Counted from the stretch's first letter, positions 6,476 through 13,390 are shown. The stretch: DNA of 26,731 bases from a virus (IMGVR_UViG_3300020417_000426:1-26731); one strand, 5' to 3'. Notes: generated by a model from the letters alone, not told the origin. Made by a program: numbers and translations.

Positions 6476-6957
6476 AAACACCAGTCGAAATTGCAGCAGA
6501 AAAACACAAACAATGGATCGAAATAGTAAAAAGTTTTGGGTGTAATAAAACAACAGCTGAAGATATTGTACAAACTATGTATTTAAAATTAATTTTATAT
6601 TCACAAAAAAAAAAAGATTTTATGTACAATGATAAGGAAGTTAATTATTATTATGTATTTAAAATACTTAGAGGTTTATTTGGCGATTTAGTTCGAAAAG
6701 AAAAAAAAATTAAGTATATAAACATAGATGATATACAAATTGAAACAAGTTTTAATAATATTGATTATAATAAAGCTTTTAAAAAAGTAAACGATCATTT
6801 AAAAAAAATACATTGGTATGAAAAAGAGGTATTTAATTTAATACAAGAAGGCGAATCAATTTTACAATTATCAAAAAAAACTAACATAGGCTATAGTAGT
6901 TTATATAATACTTATAATAAAGTTAAAAATAAATTAAAAAATGAAATTAGGGAATAA
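6472..6957 (+). CDS. Sigma-70-family-like transcription factor
   Basis: 161 residues. It starts at TTG within TTTTGA, overlapping the helicase stop by 4 nt; the next in-frame ATG would remove region 2, so TTG is preferred. Residues ~9-80 resemble sigma region 2: HKQWIEIVKSFGCNKTTAEDIVQTMYLKL, then a helix with YYVFKILRGLFGDLVRKEKK. Residues ~114-158 resemble region 4 with a helix-turn-helix: WYEKEVFNLIQEGESILQLSKKTNIGYSSLYNTYNKVKNKLK. Length and order fit ECF-type or phage late sigma factors. Encoded in the early block, it is a good candidate for switching host RNA polymerase to the late genes; the five AAAAT-N13-CGATATAT boxes are possible targets (inference). Confidence 0.7.
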   Translation: MKTPVEIAAEKHKQWIEIVKSFGCNKTTAEDIVQTMYLKLILYSQKKKDFMYNDKEVNYYYVFKILRGLFGDLVRKEKKIKYINIDDIQIETSFNNIDYNKAFKKVNDHLKKIHWYEKEVFNLIQEGESILQLSKKTNIGYSSLYNTYNKVKNKLKNEIRE

Positions 6958-7111
6958 ATTAGAATATATAATAAACATCATTACATTTGGTAAAGGAAAA
7001 GCCATAGCAACTTGGATAGCAAACAAGTTAGGCTACGAAGACTGTGGCTGTAATGACAGAAGAGAATACTTAAACAACATAACTAGAAATGGCAGACAAG
7101 AAATGGATTAA
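6941..7111 (+). CDS. 56-residue small phage protein with DCGCNDRREYLN motif
   Basis: Begins MKLGNKLEYIINIITFGKGK and ends in a segment with the motif EDCGCNDRREYLNN (residues 33-46). It overlaps both neighbours (17 and 23 nt). The CGC plus charged helix is a pattern I have seen in other small Bacteroidota phage proteins at similar places. The paired cysteines could bind metal or form a disulfide. Hydrophobic residues near 10-30 are too few for a confident membrane helix. Confidence 0.6.
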   Translation: MKLGNKLEYIINIITFGKGKAIATWIANKLGYEDCGCNDRREYLNNITRNGRQEMD

Positions 7112-7325
7112 ACTAAATAAAAAAGAATACGATTATTGGACAGAATTTAAATCTGTAAAAAGTAGTAGTATCAATAAACAGGAACAAGAGCTTATAGCAT
7201 CTTTACACAGCAAGTATTTTATGCATTCATATTATATACCCTGCTCTTGTACTCCTAAACATTGGAATAATTGGATTAGCGATCTTAATACTATCTACGA
7301 GAATGGGTATAGAGACTATAAATAA
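7089..7325 (+). CDS. 78-residue conserved-looking early protein
   Basis: Contains the notable stretch QELIASLHSKYFMHSYYIPCSCTPKHWNNWISDLNTIYENGY (about residues 33-74; given here as landmarks HSKYF, PCSCTPK, WISDLNTIY). The CSC motif followed by aromatic residues is unusual and resembles a small family in flavobacterial phages. It overlaps the nuclease gene by 23 nt. No known domain; possibly a partner of the following nuclease. Confidence 0.58.
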   Translation: MADKKWIKLNKKEYDYWTEFKSVKSSSINKQEQELIASLHSKYFMHSYYIPCSCTPKHWNNWISDLNTIYENGYRDYK

Positions 7326-7716
7326 ATTTGAAAAAATTGTTGTAAATTTTCTTAATGAGTTTGAGGGCTGGAATCTTAAATGGAGTAAAGGCAAGTTTGA
7401 GCACTATGATGCGTCAGGTTTAACACCCAAAGGGCACAAGTGTGTAATCGAAATGAAGTTTAGAAATAAATACTATAAAGACAAACTACTTGAGCAGTAT
7501 AAGTATGATAAGCTTATGGAAATGGATAGTGAAATTGTTAAGCTATACTTTGTATCAGATCCTAAAGGTACTTACTTGTATTGGATTAACTATTTAGAAA
7601 TGCCGCCTGTAAAAGAATTATTCTGTCCTGATACTACATTATGGACAAAAAAAAAGCTACTTAAAAAGGTTTATTTACTCACGGAAGATATGGCAAGTAT
7701 TGTTAATAAAGTATAG
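7303..7716 (+). CDS. PD-(D/E)XK nuclease-like protein (resolvase/VRR-type)
   Basis: 137 residues. The motif pattern fits a small restriction-fold nuclease: Asp36 in HYDASGL, then Glu50-Met-Lys52 in CVIEMKFRNKYY, then a helix with EQYKYDKLM. This is the D...ExK arrangement of Holliday-junction resolvases and VRR-Nuc proteins. The C-terminal half has strands (KLYFVSDPKGTYLYWINY) and LWTKKKLLKKVYLL. In this context it may process recombination intermediates or degrade host DNA. It is the last gene before a promoter-bearing gap. Confidence 0.62.
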   Translation: MGIETINKFEKIVVNFLNEFEGWNLKWSKGKFEHYDASGLTPKGHKCVIEMKFRNKYYKDKLLEQYKYDKLMEMDSEIVKLYFVSDPKGTYLYWINYLEMPPVKELFCPDTTLWTKKKLLKKVYLLTEDMASIVNKV

Positions 7717-7719
7717 TTA

Positions 7720-7750
7720 TTGCATATTGTTAATTATTTTTAGTATATTG
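7720..7750 (+). promoter_or_regulatory. Probable host-type early promoter
   Basis: TTG (7720-7722) and TATATTG (7744-7750) are separated by 21 nt, a spacing normal for Bacteroidota promoters (TTG...TAnnTTTG), with the -7 box missing one T. The start of transcription would fall near 7757, leaving a short leader before the ATG at 7771. A TGTTAATTATT stretch inside it recurs at the promoter near 12971. Confidence 0.45.
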
Positions 7751-7770
7751 TAAAACTAAAAAATAAAACT

Positions 7771-7938
7771 ATGGCAAAAAACAATCACAATCCAATAGAA
7801 AATCAAGTAATGGACTATTGTAGGCAAAAAATAAAAAAAGAACAAGAGGTACTTAAATATATAGAAGAAAATAAACCAATACTAACAGAGCTTGGATATG
7901 AAATCAAAAAAAAAGAATTATCTAACGTATCTGAATGA
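7771..7938 (+). CDS. 55-residue hypothetical protein
   Basis: Reads MAKNNHNPIENQVMDYCRQK, then a charged helix (KKEQEVLKYIEENKPIL). First ORF after the promoter-like sequence and preceded by an A-rich leader. It overlaps the following ORF by 41 nt. Soluble, mostly helical, no recognised family. Confidence 0.5.
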   Translation: MAKNNHNPIENQVMDYCRQKIKKEQEVLKYIEENKPILTELGYEIKKKELSNVSE

Positions 7939-8137
7939 AAACTATTTTTTTGAAATAGGCTATGTAAAAAAAGAAAGTAATATTAAATATATAAAAATGA
8001 AAAAACAAAGACAATTTAGAAGCAATCAAGGTAGGGATCCTAAAAAAGATGAAATAACATATCAGACCATAAAGTTTGCGTTTATAATATTATTTATGTG
8101 TTTATGTTTTTTTTTGATATTAGAGCAATGGATATAA
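7898..8137 (+). CDS. Small protein with a C-terminal membrane segment
   Basis: From ATG 7898 it is 79 residues; a TTG 6 nt upstream is a weaker choice. A separate, more typical start may be the ATG at 7997, giving MKKQRQFRSNQGRDPKKDE. The C-terminal 20 residues (KFAFIILFMCLCFFLILEQWI) are strongly hydrophobic, so it is likely a tail-anchored membrane protein with a basic cytoplasmic head. Its function in the early block is unknown; small early membrane proteins often modify host envelope functions. Confidence 0.45.
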   Translation: MKSKKKNYLTYLNENYFFEIGYVKKESNIKYIKMKKQRQFRSNQGRDPKKDEITYQTIKFAFIILFMCLCFFLILEQWI

Positions 8138-8379
8138 AAGCAAAACAAAAGTATGAGGCATCTTTTAATTACTTAGGTGGGGCTATGGCATTAGCATTCG
8201 AAAAAGCAAATACTATAAGAAAAAAAGAAATAGGTAATTATATAAAATGTTTAAATCAAATGTACAAATACACAAATAAATTGGAAACAAAACTTATAAA
8301 ACAAGATTATGAAAATAATACAACTTTTAGACGGAAACGATTACAACAAGCAAGACTTATTAAAAAAAATGGTAGATGA
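8128..8379 (+). CDS. 83-residue basic helical hypothetical protein
   Basis: The ATG at 8128 (MDIKAKQKYEASFNYLGGAM) is preferred; the longer GTG-initiated reading would translate the membrane-coding end of the upstream gene in another frame. Very rich in Lys/Arg near the end (FRRKRLQQARLIKKNGR). It overlaps the upstream ORF by 10 nt and the nuclease gene by 71 nt. No recognised domain; a nucleic-acid-binding role is possible from charge. Confidence 0.5.
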   Translation: MDIKAKQKYEASFNYLGGAMALAFEKANTIRKKEIGNYIKCLNQMYKYTNKLETKLIKQDYENNTTFRRKRLQQARLIKKNGR

Positions 8380-9082
8380 TGATTTTTACTATGGCGAGTT
8401 ATCACAGTTAGTCTTAAGTAGTTCGTCTTTAAAATTACTTTTATCTAGTCCAAAAACATATAAATACGTAACAAAATATGGCAGTAAAGAAACACAACCA
8501 TTAAGAGATGGTAGGCTTGTGCATATGTCAATATTAGAGCCAAATAAATTTCAAGAGCAGCTTTTTGTAAATGTATCTAGTAAAAATTCAAAAGCATATA
8601 GAGAAGCTAAAGAAAAGTACGGATTAGTATATACTAGAACAGAAAAAGAAAATGCAGAGAAAATTGCTGATTCTTTTTTTAAGAATGAACAAGCCCTAAA
8701 ATACATAACAGACTGTAAGTTTGAAGTACCTGCAATAGACACGATACAAGGATTTCCATTTAGGGGCAAAGCAGATGTACTAAGTAGTAAAGGTATTGTA
8801 GATATAAAGACAACAACAGACATAAAAGGTTTTCCATATTCAGCAAAAAAATATTCTTACGATGTACAATGTTATTTATACTGCCATTTGTATAACAAGT
8901 CTTATGAGGATTTTACATTCCTGGTAATTGATAAAGGTAGTTTAGATATTGGTGTTTGGAAATGTAGTGAAGAGTTTTATTTAGAGGGTAAAAGAAAAAC
9001 AGAACAAGCCTTAACGATATTTGAAAACTTTTTTATACAAGGCCACGATTTAGATAATTATATAATAGAGGGAATATTATGA
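8309..9082 (+). CDS. PD-(D/E)XK exonuclease (RecE/lambda-exonuclease-like, PDDEXK_1 type)
   Basis: 257 residues, the usual length. Signature stretches are GNDYNKQDLL, LSSSSLKLLLSSPKTYKYV, LRDGRLVHMSILEP (His72, Glu77), the core GFPFRGKADVLSSKGIVDIKTT with Asp156 and Asp165-Ile-Lys167, and QCYLY (187-191). The last is the Q-x-x-x-Y motif typical of RecB-like nucleases. It should digest double-stranded DNA ends to make single strands for annealing or recombination. A single-strand annealing protein is not seen beside it, although the DUF3127 SSB-like protein could supply binding. The start lies 71 nt inside the upstream gene; the matching N-terminus supports it. Confidence 0.85.
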   Translation: MKIIQLLDGNDYNKQDLLKKMVDDDFYYGELSQLVLSSSSLKLLLSSPKTYKYVTKYGSKETQPLRDGRLVHMSILEPNKFQEQLFVNVSSKNSKAYREAKEKYGLVYTRTEKENAEKIADSFFKNEQALKYITDCKFEVPAIDTIQGFPFRGKADVLSSKGIVDIKTTTDIKGFPYSAKKYSYDVQCYLYCHLYNKSYEDFTFLVIDKGSLDIGVWKCSEEFYLEGKRKTEQALTIFENFFIQGHDLDNYIIEGIL

Positions 9083-9492
9083 CAAAAGCAATTAAGATAG
9101 CAAACAAAATAAAAAAGATAACAAAGCTAGATGTATTTGAAAACACTAGAAAGATAGAGATAGTAGAGGTACGATCTTTACTAGCCTTTATTTTATATAA
9201 GTATGAAAAAATGAAACTACAAGAAATAGCAAAGTTTTTTCAATCGCAAGGAAAAACATCAAGTCATTCATCTGTATTACACGCGGTAAATAATTTTGAA
9301 ACAAATGCTCAATACAATAAAAAAATAGGAGACTGGCTAACATACTTAACAAAGACCAGCAAAGATTTAAATTACGATGCTAAAAGAGAGTTTGTAAAAT
9401 TTAAAGCTAATCATCTTAACGACGAAAACATCAATATAATGATAAATATTATAGATCAATTAGAACAAAAAAAATTAATTAATAAAATATAA
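9079..9492 (+). CDS. Stand-alone DnaA domain IV-like DNA-binding protein
   Basis: 137 residues. Residues ~28-75 match the C-terminal DnaA-box-binding domain: VEVRSLLAFILYKYEKMKLQEIAKFF, then SSHSSVLHAVNNF, the HxSVxHA signature. Domains I-III, including the AAA+ ATPase, are missing. The C-terminus is a helix (INIMINIIDQLEQKKL). It may bind DnaA-box-like sites on phage or host DNA, helping origin recognition or blocking host initiation. ATGA overlap with the exonuclease gene shows cotranslation. Confidence 0.78.
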   Translation: MTKAIKIANKIKKITKLDVFENTRKIEIVEVRSLLAFILYKYEKMKLQEIAKFFQSQGKTSSHSSVLHAVNNFETNAQYNKKIGDWLTYLTKTSKDLNYDAKREFVKFKANHLNDENINIMINIIDQLEQKKLINKI

Positions 9493-9494
9493 TT

Positions 9495-10004
9495 ATGCAA
9501 AAAATATTAATATCTAAACAAACAATTACATTTAAAGGAAGTAATTCAAATAATATAAAAGATAAAATAAAAACTTTAAATGATATTTTACCTTCTAATG
9601 TTTTAAAACATATAATAGACAATGCTAAAAAATCTAAAGCAAATAATGAAATGTATGTTTTTAGAAATATATTTAAATTATTACATAATAAAAAAAACCA
9701 ATTAAATATTTTTAATAGTGTGTTTGATAATATTAGAGCCTGGGCGATTGATAGAGAAATTATAAGCAAAGGCGATTCAAAAACACAATATGTTAAATTT
9801 CAAGAAGAAGGGGGCGAGTTAGCAAAAGCATTATTAGAAAATAATCAAAAAGAAATAAAAGACGCAATAGGCGATATAGTGGTAGTATTAACAAATCTTG
9901 CAACATTAAATAACTTTACTATTGAAGAATGTATAGAATCAGCGTATAACGAAATAAAAAATAGAAAAGGTAAAATTGTAAATGGAAGTTTTAAAAAAAA
10001 TTAA
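9495..10004 (+). CDS. MazG-like nucleotide pyrophosphohydrolase with an extra N-terminal region
   Basis: 169 residues. The C-terminal half is a MazG-type all-alpha NTP pyrophosphatase: YVKFQEEGGELAKALLENN with the EExxE metal site (Glu104, Glu105, Glu108), EIKDAIGDIVVVLTNLA with Asp123/Asp127, and CIESAYNEIKNRKGKI. It would hydrolyse nucleoside triphosphates to monophosphates, cleaning or supplying precursor pools, or lowering alarmone levels as proposed for phage MazG. The first ~75 residues (TITFKGSNSNNIKDKIKTLN, then YVFRNIFKLLHNKKNQLN) are not part of that domain and I cannot assign them. Confidence 0.82.
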   Translation: MQKILISKQTITFKGSNSNNIKDKIKTLNDILPSNVLKHIIDNAKKSKANNEMYVFRNIFKLLHNKKNQLNIFNSVFDNIRAWAIDREIISKGDSKTQYVKFQEEGGELAKALLENNQKEIKDAIGDIVVVLTNLATLNNFTIEECIESAYNEIKNRKGKIVNGSFKKN

Positions 10005-10278
10005 TATGAATATTTTAAAAAAAGCAAATAAAATTATATTTAAAAGAGACGAAGAAAAAGAAAGACAATATGGCCCAATCGATGAATCGATAAGTAAAGC
10101 AGCAAAAATGGCTTCAGAAATGTGTAATAAAGAAATTACTACTGAAGATTTTTATAAATGTATGATAGCTTTAAAACTTAGTAGATTAGCTTATAGTAAT
10201 AAGAAAGATACTTTTTTAGATGCAGTCGGTTATATAGCTGCGCTCGATAGTTTTGTTAATGGAGGGTATGAAAAATAG
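9982..10278 (+). CDS. DUF6378-like phage protein
   Basis: 98 residues from ATG 9982; a start at 10006 (MNILKKANKIIFKRD) right after the MazG stop is equally possible and may fit the family better. The pattern ILKKANKII...RQYGPIDESISKAAKMAS, TTEDFYKCMIALKLSRLAYSNKKDTFLDAVGYIAAL matches the helical DUF6378-type proteins found in many phages, which resemble NTP-pyrophosphatase folds. Its place between MazG and the methyltransferase and next to thymidylate synthase suggests nucleotide metabolism. Activity is unproven. Confidence 0.68.
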   Translation: MEVLKKINMNILKKANKIIFKRDEEKERQYGPIDESISKAAKMASEMCNKEITTEDFYKCMIALKLSRLAYSNKKDTFLDAVGYIAALDSFVNGGYEK

Positions 10279-10687
10279 AAATTTAAACCATAATAATAAT
10301 TGGCAAACACCAGATTATTTATATAATGAATTAAATAAAGAATTTAATTTTAATTTTGATCCTTGCCCTTTAAATCATAATATAAATTTATGGGACGGTT
10401 TAAAAATTAGTTGGAAGGAAAGAAACTTTATAAACCCCCCTTATAGCAGAAAATTAAAAGAAGCATTTGTAAAAAAAGCAATAGAAGAAAGTAAAAAAGG
10501 AAAATTATGCGTTTTGCTATTACCAGTATCAACAAGCACAAAATTATTTCACGATTATATTTTGCCAAATAAAAAAGAAATAAGATTTTTAAAAGGTAGA
10601 GTTAAATTTATAGGCTATAATACTTTTGGGGAAAAAGTAACAAATGTGGCTGGAATGCACGATTCAATGATTGTTATTTTAAAATAA
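10268..10687 (+). CDS. Phage DNA N6-adenine methyltransferase (Dam-like, PF05869 type)
   Basis: 139 residues from the ATG at 10268, which follows GGAGGGT, one of the few Shine-Dalgarno-like sequences here; the longer TTG start at 10253 is unlikely. Landmarks are NNNWQTPDYLYNELNKEF, DPCPLN (31-36), the catalytic NPPYS (56-60) and LLLPVSTSTKLFHDYI. It should transfer a methyl group from S-adenosylmethionine to adenine N6, probably protecting phage DNA from restriction. The short size is normal for this phage family. It overlaps the upstream gene by 11 nt. Confidence 0.9.
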   Translation: MKNRNLNHNNNWQTPDYLYNELNKEFNFNFDPCPLNHNINLWDGLKISWKERNFINPPYSRKLKEAFVKKAIEESKKGKLCVLLLPVSTSTKLFHDYILPNKKEIRFLKGRVKFIGYNTFGEKVTNVAGMHDSMIVILK

Positions 10688-11452
10688 ATGAATAAATACG
10701 AAATAAGATATAAAAAAATATTAAAAGAATGTTTATATAAAGGCGAGTTACAAAAAACAAGAACAAAATATAAAGCTTATGCAGTTTATAATAAGCACTT
10801 AAAAATAAATATAAATAAATACTTTCCTATACTAACAAGTAAACATATAAGCCAAAAAATATTCGAAACAGAATTTGAATGGTTTATAAATGGCGAAACA
10901 AATATTAAAAGGTTTAAACAAAACAACATTGCAATATGGAATAGCTGGGCAAATGAAAATGGTGATTTAGGACCTGTTTATGGGCACCAATTAATTAATT
11001 ACAATAGTAAAGGTATAAATCAACTTAAAAACACGATAGAGGCTATTAAAACGCACCCAGAAAGCCGCAGGCACGTTATAAACTTATGGAATCCTCAACA
11101 ATTAGAAGATATGGCCTTACCACCTTGCTATTTATATTTTCAATTATACATAAGTAATGGCAAACTAAATATGACTATAATTCAGAGAAGTGCCGATCTG
11201 TTTTTAGGTGTGCCTTATGATATAGCTTTATATAGTTTATTATTATTATATATAGCAAAACAAACAAGCTATAAAGCCGGATATATATATATAAACTTTA
11301 TAAATGCACATATTTACGAAAATCAAATTAACCCTACATTAAGATATTTACAAAACAACATATTAAATCCTGTAAAATATTCATATAATAATAAATTAAA
11401 ACTTTATGATTATAAATCAGTTGAAAAAATAAAATGTAAAGTAGCTGTATAA
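10688..11452 (+). CDS. thyA: Thymidylate synthase, ThyA type
   Basis: 254 residues, near the usual ~264. It converts dUMP to dTMP using methylenetetrahydrofolate. Visible motifs are TRTK (Arg25 region) for phosphate, WFINGETNIKRF, WNSWANENGDLGPVYGHQ, ESRRHVINLWNP (Arg127, Arg128 from the dimer partner), the catalytic Cys147 in LPPCYLYFQLY, QRSADLFLGVPYD, and the substrate-contact HIYENQ. The C-terminus is KCKVAV, like the family's conserved terminal Ala-Val. It starts directly after the methyltransferase stop (TAAATG) and closes the early operon. Confidence 0.95.
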   Translation: MNKYEIRYKKILKECLYKGELQKTRTKYKAYAVYNKHLKININKYFPILTSKHISQKIFETEFEWFINGETNIKRFKQNNIAIWNSWANENGDLGPVYGHQLINYNSKGINQLKNTIEAIKTHPESRRHVINLWNPQQLEDMALPPCYLYFQLYISNGKLNMTIIQRSADLFLGVPYDIALYSLLLLYIAKQTSYKAGYIYINFINAHIYENQINPTLRYLQNNILNPVKYSYNNKLKLYDYKSVEKIKCKVAV

Positions 11453-11476
11453 AATTACAGACTAAATACGATATAT
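11451..11476 (+). promoter_or_regulatory. Late two-part box 1 (AAAAT-N13-CGATATAT) before terminase genes
   Basis: AAAAT at 11451-11455 (overlapping the thyA stop) and CGATATAT at 11469-11476, 13 nt apart. This is the one copy not adjacent to a start: the C lies 47 nt before the terS ATG. If a promoter, it would make a leader of about 35 nt carrying a palindrome at 11490-11503. Confidence 0.5.
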
Positions 11477-11489
11477 AGATATAAAGAAG

Positions 11490-11503
11490 ATTGATTAATC
11501 AAT
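11490..11503. promoter_or_regulatory. 14-bp palindrome in the terS leader
   Basis: ATTGATTAATCAAT is a perfect palindrome 13 nt before the terS ATG, between the replication and packaging blocks. It could be an operator, an RNA hairpin or a terminase recognition site. Such palindromes also arise by chance in AT-rich DNA. Confidence 0.28.
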
Positions 11504-11515
11504 GTTTTTTCAATT

Positions 11516-11764
11516 ATGGATAAAAGAATAAATAACGGAGGTAAAAGAATAGGTGCCGGCCGAAAACCAAAGGCACAAGAAAAAGATCTTATAGAAAAGC
11601 TTGATTTAATAATAGACAATAAACAAGTTATAGAAAAACTAAAAGTATTAATTGATAAAGGAGACATAAGGGCTTTAAATTTATATATGGGCTATAGATA
11701 TGGCAAGCCTAAAGAAACAAAAGATATTCATATTAACGATGACCAACCAATATTCATTGACTAA
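11516..11764 (+). CDS. terS: Terminase small subunit (TerS)
   Basis: 82 residues. N-terminal GGKRIGAGRKPK (about 8-19), a basic Gly/Arg/Pro-rich motif common at the start of phage TerS and related DNA-binding proteins, then a helical region (LIEKLDLIIDNKQVIEKLKVL) and the segment RALNLYMGYRYGKPKETKD that precedes terminase large subunits in many phages. It would bind the packaging site and bring TerL to the DNA. Its stop overlaps the TerL ATG (TAATG). Shorter than usual TerS, so the HTH may be minimal. Confidence 0.82.
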   Translation: MDKRINNGGKRIGAGRKPKAQEKDLIEKLDLIIDNKQVIEKLKVLIDKGDIRALNLYMGYRYGKPKETKDIHINDDQPIFID

Positions 11765-12930
11765 TGTTTACTAAGACTACGGCTCTTACAAAACTTAGAT
11801 CATTAAATCAAAGAACAAAAATAATTAGAGGTGGAAGTTCGGCGGGTAAAACTATTGCGGTTTTATTAATACTTATTGATTACGCTTGTAGAAATTCGCA
11901 TAAAGAAATAAGTGTTGTAGCGGAATCAGTACCACATTTGCGTAGAGGTGCTTTAAAAGATTTTTTAAATATAATGAAAACCTTAAATAGGTACGATGAA
12001 AGAAAGTTCAATAGAAGTATCTTAAAATACGAATTCAGCAACTATAGCTATATAGAGTTCTTTAGCACAGACCAGCCTGATAAACTAAGAGGTGCAAGGA
12101 GAACAGACTTATTTATTAACGAGTGTAACAATATTAGCTTTGAAGCATACCAACAATTAGCAGTAAGAACATCAGGTAATATATGGCTTGATTATAATCC
12201 TACTAATTTGTTTTGGGTAGATAAAGAATTGATAGGCCAAGAGGATACAGACTTCCTTACGCTAACATACAAAGACAATAACAGTTTACCTACATCCATT
12301 GTAAAAGAAATAGAGAAAGCTAAAGTAAAAGCTAAAACATCTACATATTGGGCTAATTGGTGGAAAGTATATGGACTTGGAGAGATAGGTAGTTTAGAGG
12401 GTGCTTGTATTCCTGACTGGAAGTCTATTGACAAAATACCTGATGATGCTAGGCTTTTATGTGCAGGTCTTGACTTTGGTTATTCTGTTGATCCTACAAC
12501 TTACATAAGATTATATAAATGGAACAATGCTTATATATTTGATGAGCTTCTTTATAGAAAAGGTATGCTAAACAGAGACATAAGTAATTTCTTAACAGAC
12601 AATAGAGCTTTGGAACACATATACGCAGATAGTGCAGAGCCTAAGTCAATACAAGAGCTTAGAAACTATGGCCACAGAATATTCCCTGTAACAAAAGGCA
12701 GAGATTCAATAGTATATGGAATCAACCTTATAAATCAGAATGAGGTATATGTAACATCAAGGTCAAAGAATATGATAAGAGAATTGCAAGGGTATGTATG
12801 GGATAAAGACAAAGAGGGAAACAACATACAAAAACCTACAGGCTTACATCCTGACTGTATTGATGCAGCTCGATACTCATTAATGATGGCCTTACAAAAC
12901 CCAAACAAGGGTAAATATGCAATAAGATAA
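11764..12930 (+). CDS. terL: Terminase large subunit (TerL), ATPase-nuclease
   Basis: 388 residues, near the lower end for TerL. It pumps DNA into proheads and cuts the concatemer. The ATPase domain has IIRGGSSAGKT as Walker A (Lys29), DLFINEC as Walker B (115-121), and NPTN as a coupling-like motif. The RNase H-like nuclease domain has metal ligands in AGLDFGYSVDPT (Asp237), IYADSAEPKSI (Asp289) and HPDCIDAARY (Asp364/Asp367). No truncation or frameshift. The portal gene, which often follows terL, is instead at 25694, far downstream; a separate small cassette follows here. Confidence 0.95.
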   Translation: MFTKTTALTKLRSLNQRTKIIRGGSSAGKTIAVLLILIDYACRNSHKEISVVAESVPHLRRGALKDFLNIMKTLNRYDERKFNRSILKYEFSNYSYIEFFSTDQPDKLRGARRTDLFINECNNISFEAYQQLAVRTSGNIWLDYNPTNLFWVDKELIGQEDTDFLTLTYKDNNSLPTSIVKEIEKAKVKAKTSTYWANWWKVYGLGEIGSLEGACIPDWKSIDKIPDDARLLCAGLDFGYSVDPTTYIRLYKWNNAYIFDELLYRKGMLNRDISNFLTDNRALEHIYADSAEPKSIQELRNYGHRIFPVTKGRDSIVYGINLINQNEVYVTSRSKNMIRELQGYVWDKDKEGNNIQKPTGLHPDCIDAARYSLMMALQNPNKGKYAIR

Positions 12931-12970
12931 CAGAGGTAGATAAAAAAAAACTAAAACTTTTATTAAAAAA

Positions 12971-13003
12971 TGTTAATTATTCCAAAATAAAGTTGTAGAT
13001 TTG
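12971..13003 (+). promoter_or_regulatory. Probable host-type promoter of the moron-like cassette
   Basis: A perfect -7 box TAGATTTG (12996-13003) lies 25 nt after the start of TGTTAATTATT (12971), which falls where the -33 element should be; the same TGTTAATTATT occurs at the early promoter near 7728. The leader to the ATG at 13026 is 22 nt. Confidence 0.5.
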
Positions 13004-13025
13004 ATTATAATTAAAAACAAAACAA

Positions 13026-13385
13026 ATGAATATAAATACATTTACAGCAAAACCATCTGAACTTGAAAAAGTTAATGATTTGTATAAACAAACAGGAATA
13101 AGCAAAAAACTTCTTACTATACACAGTCTTGTTGATACTCTTTTACAAATTGATGAAATAATTAAAAGAGAAAGAAATTTTATTAAAAACAATGTTCTAT
13201 GTAGAAAACATCTTACAGAACAATATCAAATTGAGAAATATGAAAATCCTAACTCTACAAAAACAAAAGAGCTTGAATTAGATATTATGGATCAAGAATA
13301 TAGTTGTAATGAATCAAGAAAATTAATTTCATCATTAAAATTAGATTATAGTGAAACAAAACAAAAATTAAAGCAATTATTTTAA
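13026..13385 (+). CDS. Hypothetical coiled-coil protein of an autonomous cassette (moron-like)
   Basis: 119 residues, soluble and highly helical. Hydrophobic repeats run from ~8 to 50 (SELEKVNDLYKQTGISKKLL, IHSLVDTLLQIDEIIKRERN) and again from ~80 to 119 (ESRKLISSLKLDYSETKQKL). Two cysteines (Cys58, Cys93) only. I do not recognise a family. The gene stands alone with its own host-type promoter and a strong terminator downstream, and it interrupts the terminase-to-tail gene order. This is the layout of a moron, expressed independently of the late programme. Confidence 0.6.
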   Translation: MNINTFTAKPSELEKVNDLYKQTGISKKLLTIHSLVDTLLQIDEIIKRERNFIKNNVLCRKHLTEQYQIEKYENPNSTKTKELELDIMDQEYSCNESRKLISSLKLDYSETKQKLKQLF

Positions 13386-13390
13386 AAAGA

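Noticed and set aside
8098-8127. GTG start extending the 83-residue basic protein
   Set aside because: The extra residues come from out-of-frame reading of the membrane segment of the upstream gene; the ATG at 8128 gives a sensible N-terminus.
10253-10267. TTG start for the adenine methyltransferase
   Set aside because: GGAGGGT precedes the ATG at 10268 at a good distance, and the added five residues do not resemble the family.
11278-11294. GGATATATATAT in thyA as another late box
   Set aside because: It has GG in place of CG, lies inside a coding sequence, and no start codon follows at the fixed distance.
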